Positions 17,769 through 18,035 of a stretch of DNA of 18,035 bases are shown one piece after another. A program made the position numbers and the translations under genes. The notes under the pieces were generated by a model. It saw only the letters and a list, made by a program, of their open reading frames with translations, had not been told where the DNA came from and did no database searches. The stretch lies in assembly GCA_015179025.1 (NCBI GenBank), contig WHUX01000591.1:1-18035 (forward strand). Direction: 5' to 3'. This stretch comes from Terfezia claveryi. Lineage: Eukaryota; Ascomycota; Pezizomycetes; Pezizales; Pezizaceae. Position 1 is the first letter of the stretch; each line of letters begins with the position of its first letter.

Positions 17769-18035
17769 CCTGTAAATCCAGTACACCATTAAAAAACCGG
17801 CCCCCCAGGTCCCAGGAATAATTGGTCTAAACAACCAAGCGTCACAATCCCAAGGCTCAAATCTCGCTGCCTCCACTGCAGCCATTTCCTCCAGAAAAGA
17901 ATTACCTCCATCAGAACCTTCCTTAGGCCCAGACATCTCTACCAATACCTCTGCGCCCCCAACGTCTACCTCAACACACCAATCAGAAAACGTGACACTC
18001 TTGCCGGAAGAACTAGAACTAGATTCTAGACCAGT
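17769..18035 (+). CDS. Probable gag N-terminal region of a plus-strand element (partial)
   Basis: An open frame runs to the right edge with no visible ATG. It begins after a TAA near 17773 and reads IIGLNNQASQSQGSNLAAST, then AAISSRKELPPSEPSLGPDI and STNTSAPPTSTSTHQSENVT, ending LLPEELELDSRP. It is Ser/Thr/Pro-rich like the front of fungal gypsy gag. A string TST-Q-E (STHQSENV..LPEEL) recalls TSTQNEMVSPEL at the start of the gag-like block near 15650 on the minus strand. Position 340 bp after an LTR in the same orientation fits gag. A competing minus-strand open frame (17945-17682) covers the same bases but has weaker protein character. No capsid or zinc knuckle is reached before the edge. 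Confidence 0.35.

Overview
The window looks like a repeat-rich accessory segment of a filamentous fungal genome, most likely an ascomycete. The evidence is a short intron (58 bp) with a GTACGT donor and a TGCTAAC branch site, a secreted Pro/Thr-rich GPI-anchored wall protein, a fungal-type Tc1/mariner or pogo-like transposase tail, and Ty1/copia and chromodomain Ty3/gypsy remains. No rRNA, tRNA, CRISPR array or bacterial-style operon was seen. The species cannot be read from the sequence.

Layout. Positions 107-2301 (+) hold the only convincing host gene. It encodes a signal peptide, a long Thr/Pro/Glu repeat body (six units of 105 bp, then seven of 54 bp), one clear intron and a C-terminal GPI-anchor signal. 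Its frame is broken by several single-base indels, each visible by comparing a repeat unit with its neighbours. Positions 2302-11437 are gene-poor and AT-rich. They contain decayed coding scraps (about 3172-3625, 4405-4975, 5641-6230, 6632-6865, 8635-9012), a possible solo LTR (7457-7680), two minisatellites, and a long poly(T)/poly(A) hairpin (9983-10050).

Positions 11438-17431 are a nest of retroelements. A minus-strand Ty1/copia 3' end (LTR, polypurine tract, RNase H tail) is cut at 12128 by a 677-bp LTR. That LTR is the 3' LTR of a minus-strand Ty3/gypsy chromovirus. Reading from its LTR upstream, one finds a polypurine tract, a chromodomain, a GPY/F module, an integrase with a complete D,D35E triad, a gag-like block in an unexpected place, RNase H, and the C-terminal half of reverse transcriptase. 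RT stops exactly where a second copy of the same LTR family begins (16753-17431), in the opposite orientation. This second LTR and the open frame at the right edge are best read as the start of another, plus-strand element that inserted into the first.

Nothing here works together as a pathway. The coherent story is one host cell-wall gene next to layered, decaying transposons. The points most worth checking are the inverted LTR pair, the gag-like block between RNase H and integrase, and whether the indels in the wall-protein gene are biological or assembly errors.
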